From NCBI RefSeq assembly GCF_016586355.1, contig NZ_BLYI01000050.1, positions 1 to 64,000 on the forward strand: a stretch of DNA of 64,000 bases, in the 5' to 3' direction. The notes below the pieces were generated by a model. It ran no database searches, was not told the DNA's origin, and worked only from the letters and a program-made list of their open reading frames with translations. Source of the DNA: Anaerostipes butyraticus. GTDB taxonomy: Bacteria; Bacillota; Clostridia; Lachnospirales; Lachnospiraceae. A program made the translations under genes and the position numbers. Shown here one piece after another: positions 24,766 to 34,082 of the stretch (position 1 is its first letter; each line of letters starts with the position of its first letter).

Positions 24766-25472
24766 TGCTGAAACTGATTAAATTAGAATGGAAAAAGAAT
24801 AATATCGGGAAATACATCAGAAACGCAGTTATTCTGGCAGTTATTCTCTGTCTGTTTATGTTTGCACTTGCTTATCTTGGAATCGCAAATGATCCTGATA
24901 CCGGCGTACCGGACGCAGCTCCGGGAAACGGGACAATTTCCTCTCCGATTGAGCTATTTACAAGCATGTCATTTTTGGTATTTACCAGCGTCATGCTTTC
25001 CTCATTTATCGTTAGTGCCTATAAAGACAAAACGATGGCACTGATGTTTTCCTATCCTGTTAAGCGACAAAAAATAATGATTTCGCAAATGCTGTCTGTC
25101 TGGATTTTCTGCTTTGTAGCGTTAGTTCTTACAAAGCTCTTGCTTTATGGAAGCATTTTGCTTGGTTCTCGGTTCATGGTATCGTCATTCCCGATTGACT
25201 ACAATATGGCAAGTCTTGGATTTTATGTACAGCTTATTGTGAAATCTATTTCTATCATTACCATGAGCTTTATTGCCCTATTTATAGGCTTGGCAATGAA
25301 GTCCTCAAAAGCAACGATTATTTCCTCTTTCCTGCTGATTATATTAACACAAGCAAACATTGGCGATTTTACAATGGCAAACAATGTGATATTTCCTCTA
25401 ATCCTGACAATTATTTCACTAATTTTTGCTTTTCTATCTGTTGTGGGAGTAGAAAAGAAAGATTTAATGTAG
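24765..25472 (+). CDS. ABC-2 type permease of the second E-loop transporter
   Basis: The 235-residue protein has about six membrane helices and starts MLKLIKLEWKKNNIGKYIRN. Its ATG shares one base with the ATPase stop. The start motif (LEWKKNNI) matches the amphipathic opening of LanE-like permeases. Only one permease is present, followed by an unrelated permease fragment. Confidence 0.85.
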   Translation: MLKLIKLEWKKNNIGKYIRNAVILAVILCLFMFALAYLGIANDPDTGVPDAAPGNGTISSPIELFTSMSFLVFTSVMLSSFIVSAYKDKTMALMFSYPVKRQKIMISQMLSVWIFCFVALVLTKLLLYGSILLGSRFMVSSFPIDYNMASLGFYVQLIVKSISIITMSFIALFIGLAMKSSKATIISSFLLIILTQANIGDFTMANNVIFPLILTIISLIFAFLSVVGVEKKDLM

Positions 25473-25640
25473 GTGAGTGTATGGGTGGTTATTGGTATTT
25501 TGAATTATATCAATCTAATAGTAACAGGGATCCTAACTCGACAGAAAGAATTGGCGATGCTCAATGCCATTGGTATTCCGCTGATTTTTTACAAAAGTAT
25601 CTGTAAAAAAAGTACTGTAGAATGGCTTCGTGTTGAATAA
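25473..25640 (+). pseudogene. Fragment of an FtsX-like permease
   Basis: An in-frame 55-codon piece beginning at GTG 25473 reads VWVVIGILNYINLIVTGILT followed by RQKELAMLNAIGIP, then ends in unrelated residues and TAA. The NYINLIVTGILTRQKELAMLNAIG segment is the typical membrane-loop signature of FtsX/MacB-like permeases such as BceB. The rest of that gene is missing, so it marks a past gene loss or replacement at this module's right end. Confidence 0.6.
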
Positions 25641-25717
25641 ATACAATAGTTAATACAAATGAAAGTGAGTCAGGTGTTACTTTTCTATAGTATCTTCATT
25701 GGAAAAGGATGTATAGA

Positions 25718-26134
25718 ATGGAGCAAATTGAAATCATCCTCCGCACCACGGATCCGGCTGGAAAAGTGACAGAGCAGCTCCTGGCAAGATTCGATACAGA
25801 GAAGCCAGCGACAGAGAGTGATGAGGTTCTTCAGTATTCCGGTCTTTGTATTGATCCTGTCCAACATCAGGTTTCTTATCAGGGGAAGGTACTTCCGCTT
25901 ACGGAAACGTATGAATTTCAGACGTTTGTTTATCTCGCCAGTCAGCCAGGAAGAGTTTTCACGAAAGAGCAGATCTACCAGGCTGTCTGGAAGGAGGAAC
26001 CTGTGGATGTAAGCAGTGCTGTGTTCTGTATCATCAGGAATATCCGCCAGAAGCTGCGGGAGGTAACAACAAAAGAATATATCCAGACTGTGTGGGGAGT
26101 CGGATACAAATTTGTGGATGTCCCAGGGGAGTAA
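25718..26134 (+). CDS. Orphan OmpR-type winged-helix protein, copy C
   Basis: The 138-residue protein begins MEQIEIILRTTDPAGKVTEQ and ends YIQTVWGVGYKFVDVPGE. I choose ATG 25718 rather than the in-frame ATG at 25709 because it matches the other copies and is properly spaced from AAAGGA. It closes the third cargo module. Unlike A and B it is not followed by an R repeat. Confidence 0.87.
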   Translation: MEQIEIILRTTDPAGKVTEQLLARFDTEKPATESDEVLQYSGLCIDPVQHQVSYQGKVLPLTETYEFQTFVYLASQPGRVFTKEQIYQAVWKEEPVDVSSAVFCIIRNIRQKLREVTTKEYIQTVWGVGYKFVDVPGE

Positions 26135-26149
26135 TCTCCTGGGATTTTT
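26121..26149 (+). terminator. Terminator of winged-helix copy C
   Basis: The 10-bp stem TCCCAGGGGA / TCTCCTGGGA encloses the TAA stop and is followed by TTTTT. It is the most terminator-like of the stop-codon hairpins. Confidence 0.75.
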
Positions 26150-26202
26150 CCGTAGAAAATGGAAAACTATGAAAAGTTTAAAATCCGTATGAAAAATCGG
26201 GG

Positions 26203-26232
26203 AACTCCACCAAAACTCCATCTTTGTATGAT
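26203..26232 (+). promoter_or_regulatory. AACTCCACC direct repeats and -10 box before the response regulator gene
   Basis: AACTCCACCAA (26203-26213) and AACTCCATCTT (26214-26224) are tandem at 11 bp, followed two bases later by TATGAT (26227-26232). The same repeat occurs three times before the FtsX operon at 30045-30088. It is probably the binding site of the regulator encoded just downstream (autoregulation). Confidence 0.7.
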
Positions 26233-26263
26233 ACACTGTTGTCCAAATAGCGGAGGTGCTGTT

Positions 26264-26941
26264 ATGGCAAAGACAATTTTGATTATAGAAGATGAAATCG
26301 CTATCCAGAACATTGTCCGTGCGTTCCTGGAGGATGAAGGATATACAGTATATAGTGCCGGTGACGGTCTGGAAGGGATTGAGACATTCCGGAGATGCAA
26401 TCCGGACCTGGTGCTGCTGGATCTGATGCTGCCGAAGATTGACGGATTTGCAGTCTGCGAGATCCTGCGGAAAGAAAGCCGGACGCCGATCATCATGCTG
26501 ACGGCACGGGATGATGACGCCAGCCAGATGAAGGGATTTGATGTCCTTGCGGATGATTATATCATCAAGCCCTTTTCCATGCCTCTTGTCCTGCGCCGGA
26601 TTGAGGCGGTGCTGCGGCGGACGGAACAGGGAAACGAGGAGGAACCATCTGTGATCCGGTATAAAGAGATCACACTGGATGGGGAAAATTATGAGGTGCT
26701 GGTAGGAACGGATGAGGTATCCCTTACCAGCCGGGAGTTTGAAATCCTGAAGCTGCTTTTGGAAAATCCGGGAAAAGTGTTTTCCAGGGAGAGTCTTCTG
26801 GACAGCGTGTGGGGATATGAGTATTATGGCGATCAGAAGATCGTGAATACGCATATCAAGAATATCCGTAAGAAACTGGGCGTGGATTATATCGAGACAA
26901 TCAGAGGAGTGGGATATAAAATTGAAAAAGAAAATCAGTGA
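26264..26941 (+). CDS. OmpR-family response regulator of the FtsX-transporter module
   Basis: The ATG at 26264 follows GCGGAGG by 7 bases. The 225-residue protein has an acidic pocket (IIEDE), phospho-acceptor D53 (LVLLDLMLP), Lys in IIKPF and a winged helix ending THIKNIRKKLGVDYIETIRG then VGYKI. It overlaps the kinase gene. Shared repeats upstream of this gene and of the operon at 30160 suggest that it activates both. Confidence 0.9.
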   Translation: MAKTILIIEDEIAIQNIVRAFLEDEGYTVYSAGDGLEGIETFRRCNPDLVLLDLMLPKIDGFAVCEILRKESRTPIIMLTARDDDASQMKGFDVLADDYIIKPFSMPLVLRRIEAVLRRTEQGNEEEPSVIRYKEITLDGENYEVLVGTDEVSLTSREFEILKLLLENPGKVFSRESLLDSVWGYEYYGDQKIVNTHIKNIRKKLGVDYIETIRGVGYKIEKENQ

Positions 26942-28292
26942 AAGTATCCAGGCGAAGACCTTTCTGAGTATGCTGGCATTGCTGCTGGCCTGCTGTGTCA
27001 TCATTTATGCTGTGGTAATGGTCTTCCTGCCGAAAAATTACCAGACGGAACTGGAAAGCCAGGCAACTTCCGACTTCTACAGGCTGATGGAGACTCTGGA
27101 ACGGAGTGGCTGGGAAGCAGGCTCGGAGGAGATCCTGGCATTTTCCATGAAAAATAATGCTACGGTGCGGATCACCGACACGGATGGAAGCGATGTGTTC
27201 TCTGTAAATTATGCAGATCCGGAAAATTGGGAAGAGACAGACAGAACCATGACCTGTTCTGCTACCTTTCAGGAAGGATGGCAGACGTACCAGGTTTCTG
27301 CTGATATTTCCCTTGTTGCGGTATCCCAGTCCTATGAAATCCTTTTAAAACTCATCCCGCTGATTGCGGTGGTGATCCTGCTGATTTCTGTTCTTGCGGC
27401 GCTGGTCTGCTCCAGATATTTCTCCAGGCCACTGATCCATATCTGCAGTGTGGCAAAGCGGATGACCAGCCTGGATATGACCTGGAAGTGCGAGGTAAAG
27501 CAAAGGGATGAGATCGGTGTTCTTGCGGACAGCTTAAATGAGATGTCGGAGCGCCTGAACAATGCACTTGTCAGCCTTCAGGACGCAAACGAGCAGCTGC
27601 AGAAAGATATTGAACGGGAGCGTGAACAGGAAAAACAGAGGATTGACTTCTTTACCGCTGTTTCCCATGAACTGAAGACGCCCATAGCCATTATCAAGGG
27701 GGAACTGGAGGGAATGATCTACCAGGTTGGGGAATACAAAGACCGGGATACTTACCTGCGGCACTGTATGAAAACCGTCAATGACATGGAGCGGATCGTT
27801 AAAGACATCCTATCCGCAGCCAGGATGGGCGGCAGCGATTTCAAGTTGGAACGCACGGACCTGGATATCAGCCGGATGCTGCAGAAAGCCTGTCGCAAAG
27901 TCATGGGACGGATAGAGGATAAGGAAATGGAGCTGCGCCAGGATATCCAGCCGGATTTTCATTATGAGGGAGACGCACGGCTTATGGAAAAGGTGTTCGC
28001 CAATGTGCTGGATAATGCGGTTGCCTATTCGCCCCGTGGAGCCGTAGTCACTGTGACCTTGCAGGATGGCGTTCTGTCTGTGGAGAACAGCGGGATACAC
28101 ATTGAACAGGAGGATTTAGAGCAGCTCTTTACACCATTCTACCGGGTGGACAAATCCCGGAACCGGAACAGCGGGGGAAGCGGTCTGGGGCTGTATATCA
28201 CAAAAACGATCCTGGACCACCACGGGATTTCCTATAGTATGGAGAACACGGAAAATGGCGTGCGGTTTACAGCGCTTTTCAGATTGTTATAG
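26922..28292 (+). CDS. Sensor histidine kinase with HAMP domain
   Basis: Translation probably starts at TTG 26922, 20 bases inside the regulator gene and 12 bases after GGAG. The 456-residue kinase has membrane helices at ~13-35 and ~140-163, an external domain of ~100 residues, HAMP (~165-215), HisKA with H249 (AVSHELKTPIA) and a HATPase domain ending SGLGLYITKTILDHHG. It is the sensor for the FtsX-type transporter module. Confidence 0.87.
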   Translation: MKKKISESIQAKTFLSMLALLLACCVIIYAVVMVFLPKNYQTELESQATSDFYRLMETLERSGWEAGSEEILAFSMKNNATVRITDTDGSDVFSVNYADPENWEETDRTMTCSATFQEGWQTYQVSADISLVAVSQSYEILLKLIPLIAVVILLISVLAALVCSRYFSRPLIHICSVAKRMTSLDMTWKCEVKQRDEIGVLADSLNEMSERLNNALVSLQDANEQLQKDIEREREQEKQRIDFFTAVSHELKTPIAIIKGELEGMIYQVGEYKDRDTYLRHCMKTVNDMERIVKDILSAARMGGSDFKLERTDLDISRMLQKACRKVMGRIEDKEMELRQDIQPDFHYEGDARLMEKVFANVLDNAVAYSPRGAVVTVTLQDGVLSVENSGIHIEQEDLEQLFTPFYRVDKSRNRNSGGSGLGLYITKTILDHHGISYSMENTENGVRFTALFRLL

Positions 28293-28390
28293 TATGACCG
28301 GTCATGATATAATCAAGAAAATCAGTAGCTGAAGTGTGCAGCAAATAAAAGAAACTCTTGATTATTCTGAAAATTGTTAAGGGATTTTAT

Positions 28391-29287
28391 ATGCAAAAAA
28401 ATAAGATTGGCATAGAAACTGTCGTTAAAATCATAAAAAAACTATATTGGTTAGGCTTGATTGGTATTGCCGGAAGTGTTTTTGATATTCCAATTCTGGA
28501 ATTATTCTATTTATTTTTTCTGCTTGCCATAATAGATTTTATTTTGTCATTGATTATTGTTTTACGAACAGAAAGTACAGATGAAACGATAAATGAATTA
28601 AAATTTTTATTACAGAACTTAGGTATGCTGATTGGAATACCGTTCATTTATATACGAAATATGTTTCGATTACCTAATGTAGATACTTATATGCCGGAGG
28701 TTCATTATAGTCTTCCCTTTTTAGAATGTTGGACTGTCGCTAATGGCGGGAATAATAAAGAAACCTCACATTCATGGAGTATTTGCAATCAGAGGTATGC
28801 TTATGACTTCTATATCCAAAAGAATGGTTCAACCTTTTCAGGCAATGGAAAAAATGTGACAGATTATTTTTGTTACGGGAAAACTGTCTTAGCAGCTGCG
28901 GATGGCATTGTCATAGAAATAAAAAATCTTTTTGAAGATACACCAATTCCTGAGAAAGAGGAGGTTGACTGCCATGCTTCTGATGTGCGGGGGAATTATA
29001 TAATCATTCAACATTCAGAGCATGAATACAGCACCATAGCTCATATAAAAAAGGACAGCTTTTGTGTGAAAGTAGGAGATAAAGTTTATCGAGGACAGCA
29101 GATAGCTCGTTGCGGTAATAGCGGAAATACAAGTGAACCACATATACATTTCCAAGTACAGCAAGGGAAAAGTTTTCTTTTATCAGCCAGTCTACCGATA
29201 TGGTTTGAGAAAATTAGAAATCACAGCATATCTCATAATAGTCCTCATATTAGCAGAGGAGATATTGTGGAAAATCAAAATAAATAG
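28391..29287 (+). CDS. Membrane-anchored M23-family metallopeptidase
   Basis: I choose ATG 28391 (MQKNKIGIETVV), with AAGGGA six bases upstream. Two hydrophobic helices lie at ~25-60. The C-terminal half is a LytM/M23 domain with candidate metal ligands in SHSWSICNQRYAYDF and EPHIHFQV (HxH) plus VRGNYIIIQH and GNSGNTSEPH. M23 enzymes cut peptidoglycan cross-bridges; here it may modify the wall or degrade a peptide. The gene is AT-rich and interrupts a GC-richer two-component/ABC module. Confidence 0.82.
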   Translation: MQKNKIGIETVVKIIKKLYWLGLIGIAGSVFDIPILELFYLFFLLAIIDFILSLIIVLRTESTDETINELKFLLQNLGMLIGIPFIYIRNMFRLPNVDTYMPEVHYSLPFLECWTVANGGNNKETSHSWSICNQRYAYDFYIQKNGSTFSGNGKNVTDYFCYGKTVLAAADGIVIEIKNLFEDTPIPEKEEVDCHASDVRGNYIIIQHSEHEYSTIAHIKKDSFCVKVGDKVYRGQQIARCGNSGNTSEPHIHFQVQQGKSFLLSASLPIWFEKIRNHSISHNSPHISRGDIVENQNK

Positions 29288-29495
29288 AATGTCAGTTTTT
29301 CAGTTGTTATGATAGTTTGGTTACAACAAACCGACAGTTTACATCTGGATGTGTTGGGTGCTTTAATGGGTTTACAAATCAGATAAAAACCTTATGGTAA
29401 GCGCAGTTGACAAATTGCCAACAGTTATTGCTTGCCCTTATACAGCTTCTCAATATATAATTTGGACACCGAACACAAGGAGGATTTTTGAAGAA

Positions 29496-29894
29496 ATGAA
29501 ATTCAATGAAAAACTTTTATCTATCAGAAAGAAGAAGGGGCTGTCTCAAGAACAGTTAGGTATGGAACTCCAAGTTTCGAGGCAGACCATTTCCAAATGG
29601 GAAGCAGGTCAATCTTATCCGGATTTCCAACGGCTCGTCATGCTAAGTGACTATTTCGATATGACATTAGATGAATTAGTGAAAGATATAGATGTTCAGG
29701 ATGTCAGAGAGAAAAGTTTTACCGATGAGAAAGTGAACTCTATTTATTTAGATGTAGAGAACGGCAAAGCAAAAGTTAAGAAATTAGTAAAAATATCATG
29801 TTATATCATTCTCCTTATAGGAGTCTTTGTTGTTGCAGGCTTCATTCTGCATTTGCTATTTCCTGATATAGAATGGCTTTGGCAAAGAATGTAG
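29496..29894 (+). CDS. XRE-family regulator with C-terminal membrane helix
   Basis: The 132-residue protein starts MKFNEKLLSIRKKKGLSQEQ after AAGGAGG. It has a Cro/C1 helix-turn-helix (LGMELQVSRQTISKWEAGQS) and a C-terminal transmembrane helix (~108-130). This form is common in Firmicutes as a membrane-linked regulator. Together with the M23 gene it forms an AT-rich insert in the module. Confidence 0.82.
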   Translation: MKFNEKLLSIRKKKGLSQEQLGMELQVSRQTISKWEAGQSYPDFQRLVMLSDYFDMTLDELVKDIDVQDVREKSFTDEKVNSIYLDVENGKAKVKKLVKISCYIILLIGVFVVAGFILHLLFPDIEWLWQRM

Positions 29895-29997
29895 GTATGA
29901 TTCTGGAACAGGTAATTTATAAGTTGGCAAGCGAGAAAATCTGAGATTGGAGAAGGTACAACTCTTATCCAGTCAGTATTATCCTATACATAATAGT

Positions 29998-30038
29998 CTG
30001 GAGGTCTTCCTTTGCGAAAACCTCCAGTTTTTTCTTTT
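29998..30038 (+). terminator. Terminator after the XRE gene
   Basis: The stem CTGGAGGT / ACCTCCAG is followed by TTTTTTCTTTT. It isolates the AT-rich insert from the FtsX operon. Confidence 0.85.
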
Positions 30039-30044
30039 AGAAAC

Positions 30045-30097
30045 AACTCCACCAAAAGAACATCTCAACTCCACCTGAACTCCACCTTCCTTATGTA
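30045..30097 (+). promoter_or_regulatory. Three AACTCCACC repeats before the FtsX/ABC operon
   Basis: AACTCCACC occurs at 30045, 30067 and 30078, spacings of 22 and 11 bp, so all are on one helical phase. A TATGTA -10-like box follows at 30092. The same repeats precede the response regulator gene at 26264. Confidence 0.72.
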
Positions 30098-30159
30098 TCC
30101 TTAGAATGTTCACTTACACATGGACAACAGAACAACATAAGAAATGAGGTGAAAGAAAA

Positions 30160-31497
30160 ATGAATTTGTGTAAACGGGCTTTCCTCTATTCCATACGGAA
30201 GAAAGGAAAGACTCTTACGCTGCTTGCGTTCCTTCTGGTCATGGCCACGCTGATGCTGACCTGTTTTTCCATCCAGTCTGCCACAGAAACGGCCAATGCC
30301 AATATTAAAAAGGCTCTTCTAGGATATTTCACAATCAATGGAAAACAGCTGGAGGGCGGGATCACAGAGGAGGTACGGGAGCAGATCCTGGGGATTGACG
30401 GACTGAGCGGCAGGTACACGCTCCGTTCTTACTCCTACGCTGAATATTGTGATGCAGAGGGGAATCCTCTTGAAATCAACACAGAAGAGGCTGCCCAAAT
30501 ACCGGAAGGCTATGAACACGCTGGAAAGATTGTGGCAAATTCAAACTCACAGGATGACAGCTACTTTACGGAAGGCGGGTTTGAACTGACACAGGGCGAA
30601 CCGATTACCACGGAAGGCGGAAACCAGGTGCTGATCCATGAGAAATTTGCACAGAGAAACGGGCTGAGTGTAGGGGATACGATGCTGCTGAAGGATGTGG
30701 AGGGGAAGAATCGTACCATTCCGGTAACGGTGGCAGGGATCTTTACCAACACCAAAGAACAAGACTCTATCGGCATTGCACCGTCCTATGACCTCTACGA
30801 CAATATTGTATTTACAGACCTGTCCACAGCCGCCAGCCTGCTCTATGGAACAGAAGACGGAGCAAGTGTACAGTATGGGGATTTTTATGTGGATGATCCG
30901 GATGAGCTTGAGCGCATTATGGATGAGGTAAAGGAAATTCCAGGCGTAGCATGGGAGGATTGTACGCTCACACGCTATGACAATGACTACCAGAACGCAA
31001 AGGAGTCCCTTGAAGGGCTGCAGAATATCGTGTTTATCGCCATTGCGGTGGTATCTGTGATCTGTTTCCTGGTGCTGGCACTATTCCTGACGCTGCGGCT
31101 GAGGGGACGCATCCATGAAACCGGTATCTATCTGGCGATGGGAATCTCAAAAGGCTCGGTTTTGTTGCAGTATCTGCTGGAGGTGGTTCTTGTGGCGGCC
31201 ATCGCCCTTGTAATCTCCTTTGGCACCAGCACCGTCATTTCCCACCAGATCGGGAGCAGCCTGCTCTCACAGGTAACAAGCGAAACCTATGAAACGGTCG
31301 ATCTGACAGGGGAACATGAAACTGCGGGAGAACCCGCCGAGGATTTGAACCTTGCCGAGATTGAGGTGGCTGTTTCAGGAGAAGATTACGCTATGGTGTG
31401 GGCTTTTGGCATGGCACTTTGTGTGGCCTCTACTGCACTGGCGGCCTATCCCATTATGAAGATGAAACCCAAGAGTATCTTGTCGCAGATGAGTTAA
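30160..31497 (+). CDS. FtsX-like ABC permease 1
   Basis: The 445-residue permease has a MacB/FtsX layout: one membrane helix at ~17-36, a large external domain of ~240 residues, then three helices (about 285-310, 335-365 and 405-425). The conserved cytoplasmic loop RGRIHETGIYLAMGISKGSV follows the second helix. It is the most diverged of the three tandem permeases. It would export or sense a peptide at the envelope together with the ATPase at 34083. Confidence 0.87.
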   Translation: MNLCKRAFLYSIRKKGKTLTLLAFLLVMATLMLTCFSIQSATETANANIKKALLGYFTINGKQLEGGITEEVREQILGIDGLSGRYTLRSYSYAEYCDAEGNPLEINTEEAAQIPEGYEHAGKIVANSNSQDDSYFTEGGFELTQGEPITTEGGNQVLIHEKFAQRNGLSVGDTMLLKDVEGKNRTIPVTVAGIFTNTKEQDSIGIAPSYDLYDNIVFTDLSTAASLLYGTEDGASVQYGDFYVDDPDELERIMDEVKEIPGVAWEDCTLTRYDNDYQNAKESLEGLQNIVFIAIAVVSVICFLVLALFLTLRLRGRIHETGIYLAMGISKGSVLLQYLLEVVLVAAIALVISFGTSTVISHQIGSSLLSQVTSETYETVDLTGEHETAGEPAEDLNLAEIEVAVSGEDYAMVWAFGMALCVASTALAAYPIMKMKPKSILSQMS

Positions 31498-31512
31498 GGA
31501 GGTGCAGGCGAT

Positions 31513-32787
31513 ATGAACTTAGGATTACGGGCGCTTTTATACACGGCCCGGAAATGGAAAAAGACGCTGTTGGTATTCTGCCTGATTTTATCAATCAGTA
31601 CCCTGGTATTGTCAGGGCTTGCTATTGCAGACGCACAGGAAGAGCAGACAGAGGAAGTCCGGGGAACCACCGGAGCCAGCTTTACCGTCCAGAGGGATAT
31701 ATCTACAGGGGGCTGGTCAAGCGGAAGCGGCGGTTCTTACAGCACACAGGAATTTATGACCGAGGACATGATCCGGGAGATTGCCTCGGTGGACGGCATC
31801 CAGGGATATGACGCTTCCCTGATTACATTGCCACAGATCTTTAATGCCGACGGGGAATCTCTGGAACACGAAAATTACGGTTTTTATAACTATGGTTCCT
31901 ACAACTCACAGTATCATGAGTTGTTCTTGTCCGGGCGGTTTGAACTGGTGGAAGGAACCCATATCACAGATGACATGTCAAATGGCATCATGATCAGCAA
32001 AGAGCTGGCGGAGTGGAATGGATTGAAGGTTGGAGATACACTGACTGGAATCTATTACCCGGAGAACAACACGCCTGCAGTGGATATGGAAATCGTAGGC
32101 ATCTTTGATGTGGTGGCTGATAAAGAGGACCAAGTGAATATGTATGATGACTCCTCTTATTACGATTATTCCAGCTATGTATTCTGTAGCATGGAGGCTG
32201 CGGAAGGATTAATAAAGGGCTGGGGAGAGGACGGTGATGGGATTTCCGAAGCCTATTTCTATGTTGCGGATGCCGCCCAGTTAGATAATGTGATCAAAGA
32301 TGTGCAGAACATATCCTCAATTAACTGGAATAACTATGCCATCACGTCCAATGATGAAGTATACCAGAACATTTCCAGCGCTCTCTCTGACACAGGCACC
32401 TTAATCACCACGCTGATCATCGTGATTACAGTTGTAAGTATGGTGTTGATCACGCTTATCCTTTTCATGTCTGTCAGAAGCCGTAAAAGAGAGACTGGAA
32501 TTTTATTGGCAGTGGGAATTGCAAAACCGGCAGTCGTTCTGCAGTACCTGCTGGAAACATTGCTGATCGCTGTACCAGCCTTCCCTCTGGCTTATATATG
32601 CAGTCGGCAGGTTGCGGGTGCCCTGGGAACACTGTTTGGGAAAACGGCAGAAAATGTGATTGTCACGCCAGAGCATTTTATGTTGGTGACTATTGCAGGG
32701 TGTATCCTGCTGATCATGGCAGTGCTGCTGTCTGGGATTCCGGCGATGCGTTTGAAACCGAGACAGATCTTATCACAGATGGAGTAA
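31513..32787 (+). CDS. FtsX-like ABC permease 2
   Basis: The 424-residue permease begins MNLGLRALLYTARKWKKTLL and shares this opening, the helices and the loop RSRKRETGILLAVGIAKPAV with permease 3, so the two arose by tandem duplication. AAGGAGG precedes the start and 15 bases separate it from permease 1. The external domain differs, which may reflect different peptides. Confidence 0.87.
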   Translation: MNLGLRALLYTARKWKKTLLVFCLILSISTLVLSGLAIADAQEEQTEEVRGTTGASFTVQRDISTGGWSSGSGGSYSTQEFMTEDMIREIASVDGIQGYDASLITLPQIFNADGESLEHENYGFYNYGSYNSQYHELFLSGRFELVEGTHITDDMSNGIMISKELAEWNGLKVGDTLTGIYYPENNTPAVDMEIVGIFDVVADKEDQVNMYDDSSYYDYSSYVFCSMEAAEGLIKGWGEDGDGISEAYFYVADAAQLDNVIKDVQNISSINWNNYAITSNDEVYQNISSALSDTGTLITTLIIVITVVSMVLITLILFMSVRSRKRETGILLAVGIAKPAVVLQYLLETLLIAVPAFPLAYICSRQVAGALGTLFGKTAENVIVTPEHFMLVTIAGCILLIMAVLLSGIPAMRLKPRQILSQME

Positions 32788-32799
32788 AGGAGGCGCAGG

Positions 32800-34053
32800 A
32801 TGAATTTAGGAATACGGGCATTTTTATATACAGCTCGGAAATGGAAAAAGACGTTGCTGCTTTTCTGCCTGCTTCTCTTTATTACGACGTTGGTGTTGTC
32901 GGGGCTGGCGATTGCAGATGCACAGGAGGAGCAGTCGGAGGAGCTGCGAGGCGTGACAGGTGCCAGTTTTACTGTCAATGCCAACAATGGCTATACCTTA
33001 CAGCCTGTCACGGACGAGATGATTCAGGAGATTGCTGCGATTGACGGTGTGGAAGCCTATAACACTTCCCATTGGACAATCGTAAATCTCTATCATCAAG
33101 ATACTTTGATGAAAGGGACAGATGAACGAGAATATGTAGCAGACCTCTTTTATGGAACGGGTTGCTTTGATTCGGAGTATTCTCCGCTGTTTCTTAGTGG
33201 AGCCCTGCGTCTGACAGAAGGCCGCCATGTGACGGATGGCAATGGTGGAATCATTTTGTACGAAGGGCTTGCTGATAAATATGGACTGTCTATTGGCGAT
33301 ACGCTGGAAGTAAAAAATGGAAATCCGGATGATCCTCTGGTAGAGTGCCAGATTGCGGGTTTGTTTGAGGTCATTGCGGATGATAATGACGAACAGGCAA
33401 CGATGGCAAGGCCCTCGACCTTTTATGATTATGAGGAATATATCTTTGTGGATATGGATACCATGTCCGCTATCTCTGCACCCTATACGGCAAGCGAAGG
33501 GAATGGGATTACATCCGTAGATTTCTTCGTTTCCGATGCGGCGAAGCTGGAGGGCATTGTTCAGGAAGTCCAGAACAGCACTTCCATCGACTGGAACTCC
33601 TACTACATCACGGTGAACAACGAAGTATATGAGCGTATTTCCAGCTCTCTCTCGGATACCAGCACTTTGGTTACAACACTGATTGTAATGATTACCGTGG
33701 TAAGCATGGTACTGATCATCCTGATCCTTTCCATGTCTATCCGAAGCCGCAAACGGGAAATCGGGATCCTGCTGGCAGTGGGGATTGAAAAGTACGCAGT
33801 CCTATTGCAGCAAATGCTGGAAATCTGCCTGGTTGCTATCGTGGCATTTCCACTGGCATATCTGGCAAGCCGGGAAATGGCGGGGACGCTAGGAACACTG
33901 TTTGGAAAGACGGCAGAGAACGTCATTGTTACGCCCCAGCATTTTATTCTGGTCGGAGCTGCCGGAGCGGGATTGCTTATCATAGCGGTGCTGGTGTCGT
34001 GTATCCCGGTCATGCGGATGAAACCGAAAGCCATTTTGTCACAGATGGAGTAA
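32800..34053 (+). CDS. FtsX-like ABC permease 3
   Basis: The 417-residue permease begins MNLGIRAFLYTARKWKKTLL and is a close paralogue of permease 2 in its membrane parts (for example ADAQEEQSEELRGVTGASFT and GTLFGKTAENVIVTP). The external domain is more divergent. AAAGGAGG precedes the start. Confidence 0.87.
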   Translation: MNLGIRAFLYTARKWKKTLLLFCLLLFITTLVLSGLAIADAQEEQSEELRGVTGASFTVNANNGYTLQPVTDEMIQEIAAIDGVEAYNTSHWTIVNLYHQDTLMKGTDEREYVADLFYGTGCFDSEYSPLFLSGALRLTEGRHVTDGNGGIILYEGLADKYGLSIGDTLEVKNGNPDDPLVECQIAGLFEVIADDNDEQATMARPSTFYDYEEYIFVDMDTMSAISAPYTASEGNGITSVDFFVSDAAKLEGIVQEVQNSTSIDWNSYYITVNNEVYERISSSLSDTSTLVTTLIVMITVVSMVLIILILSMSIRSRKREIGILLAVGIEKYAVLLQQMLEICLVAIVAFPLAYLASREMAGTLGTLFGKTAENVIVTPQHFILVGAAGAGLLIIAVLVSCIPVMRMKPKAILSQME

Positions 34054-34082
34054 AGAAATAGATAAGAAACGAGGTAAACAGT

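Noticed and set aside
25685-27004. 439-codon minus-strand frame opposite winged-helix copy C and the response regulator
   Set aside because: Both plus-strand genes are unmistakable family members; the antisense frame has no recognisable domain.
29394-29495. Upstream start of the XRE gene at 29496
   Set aside because: The helix-turn-helix protein starts canonically at MKFNEKLLSIRKKKG, and the AAGGAGG lies within the would-be extension.
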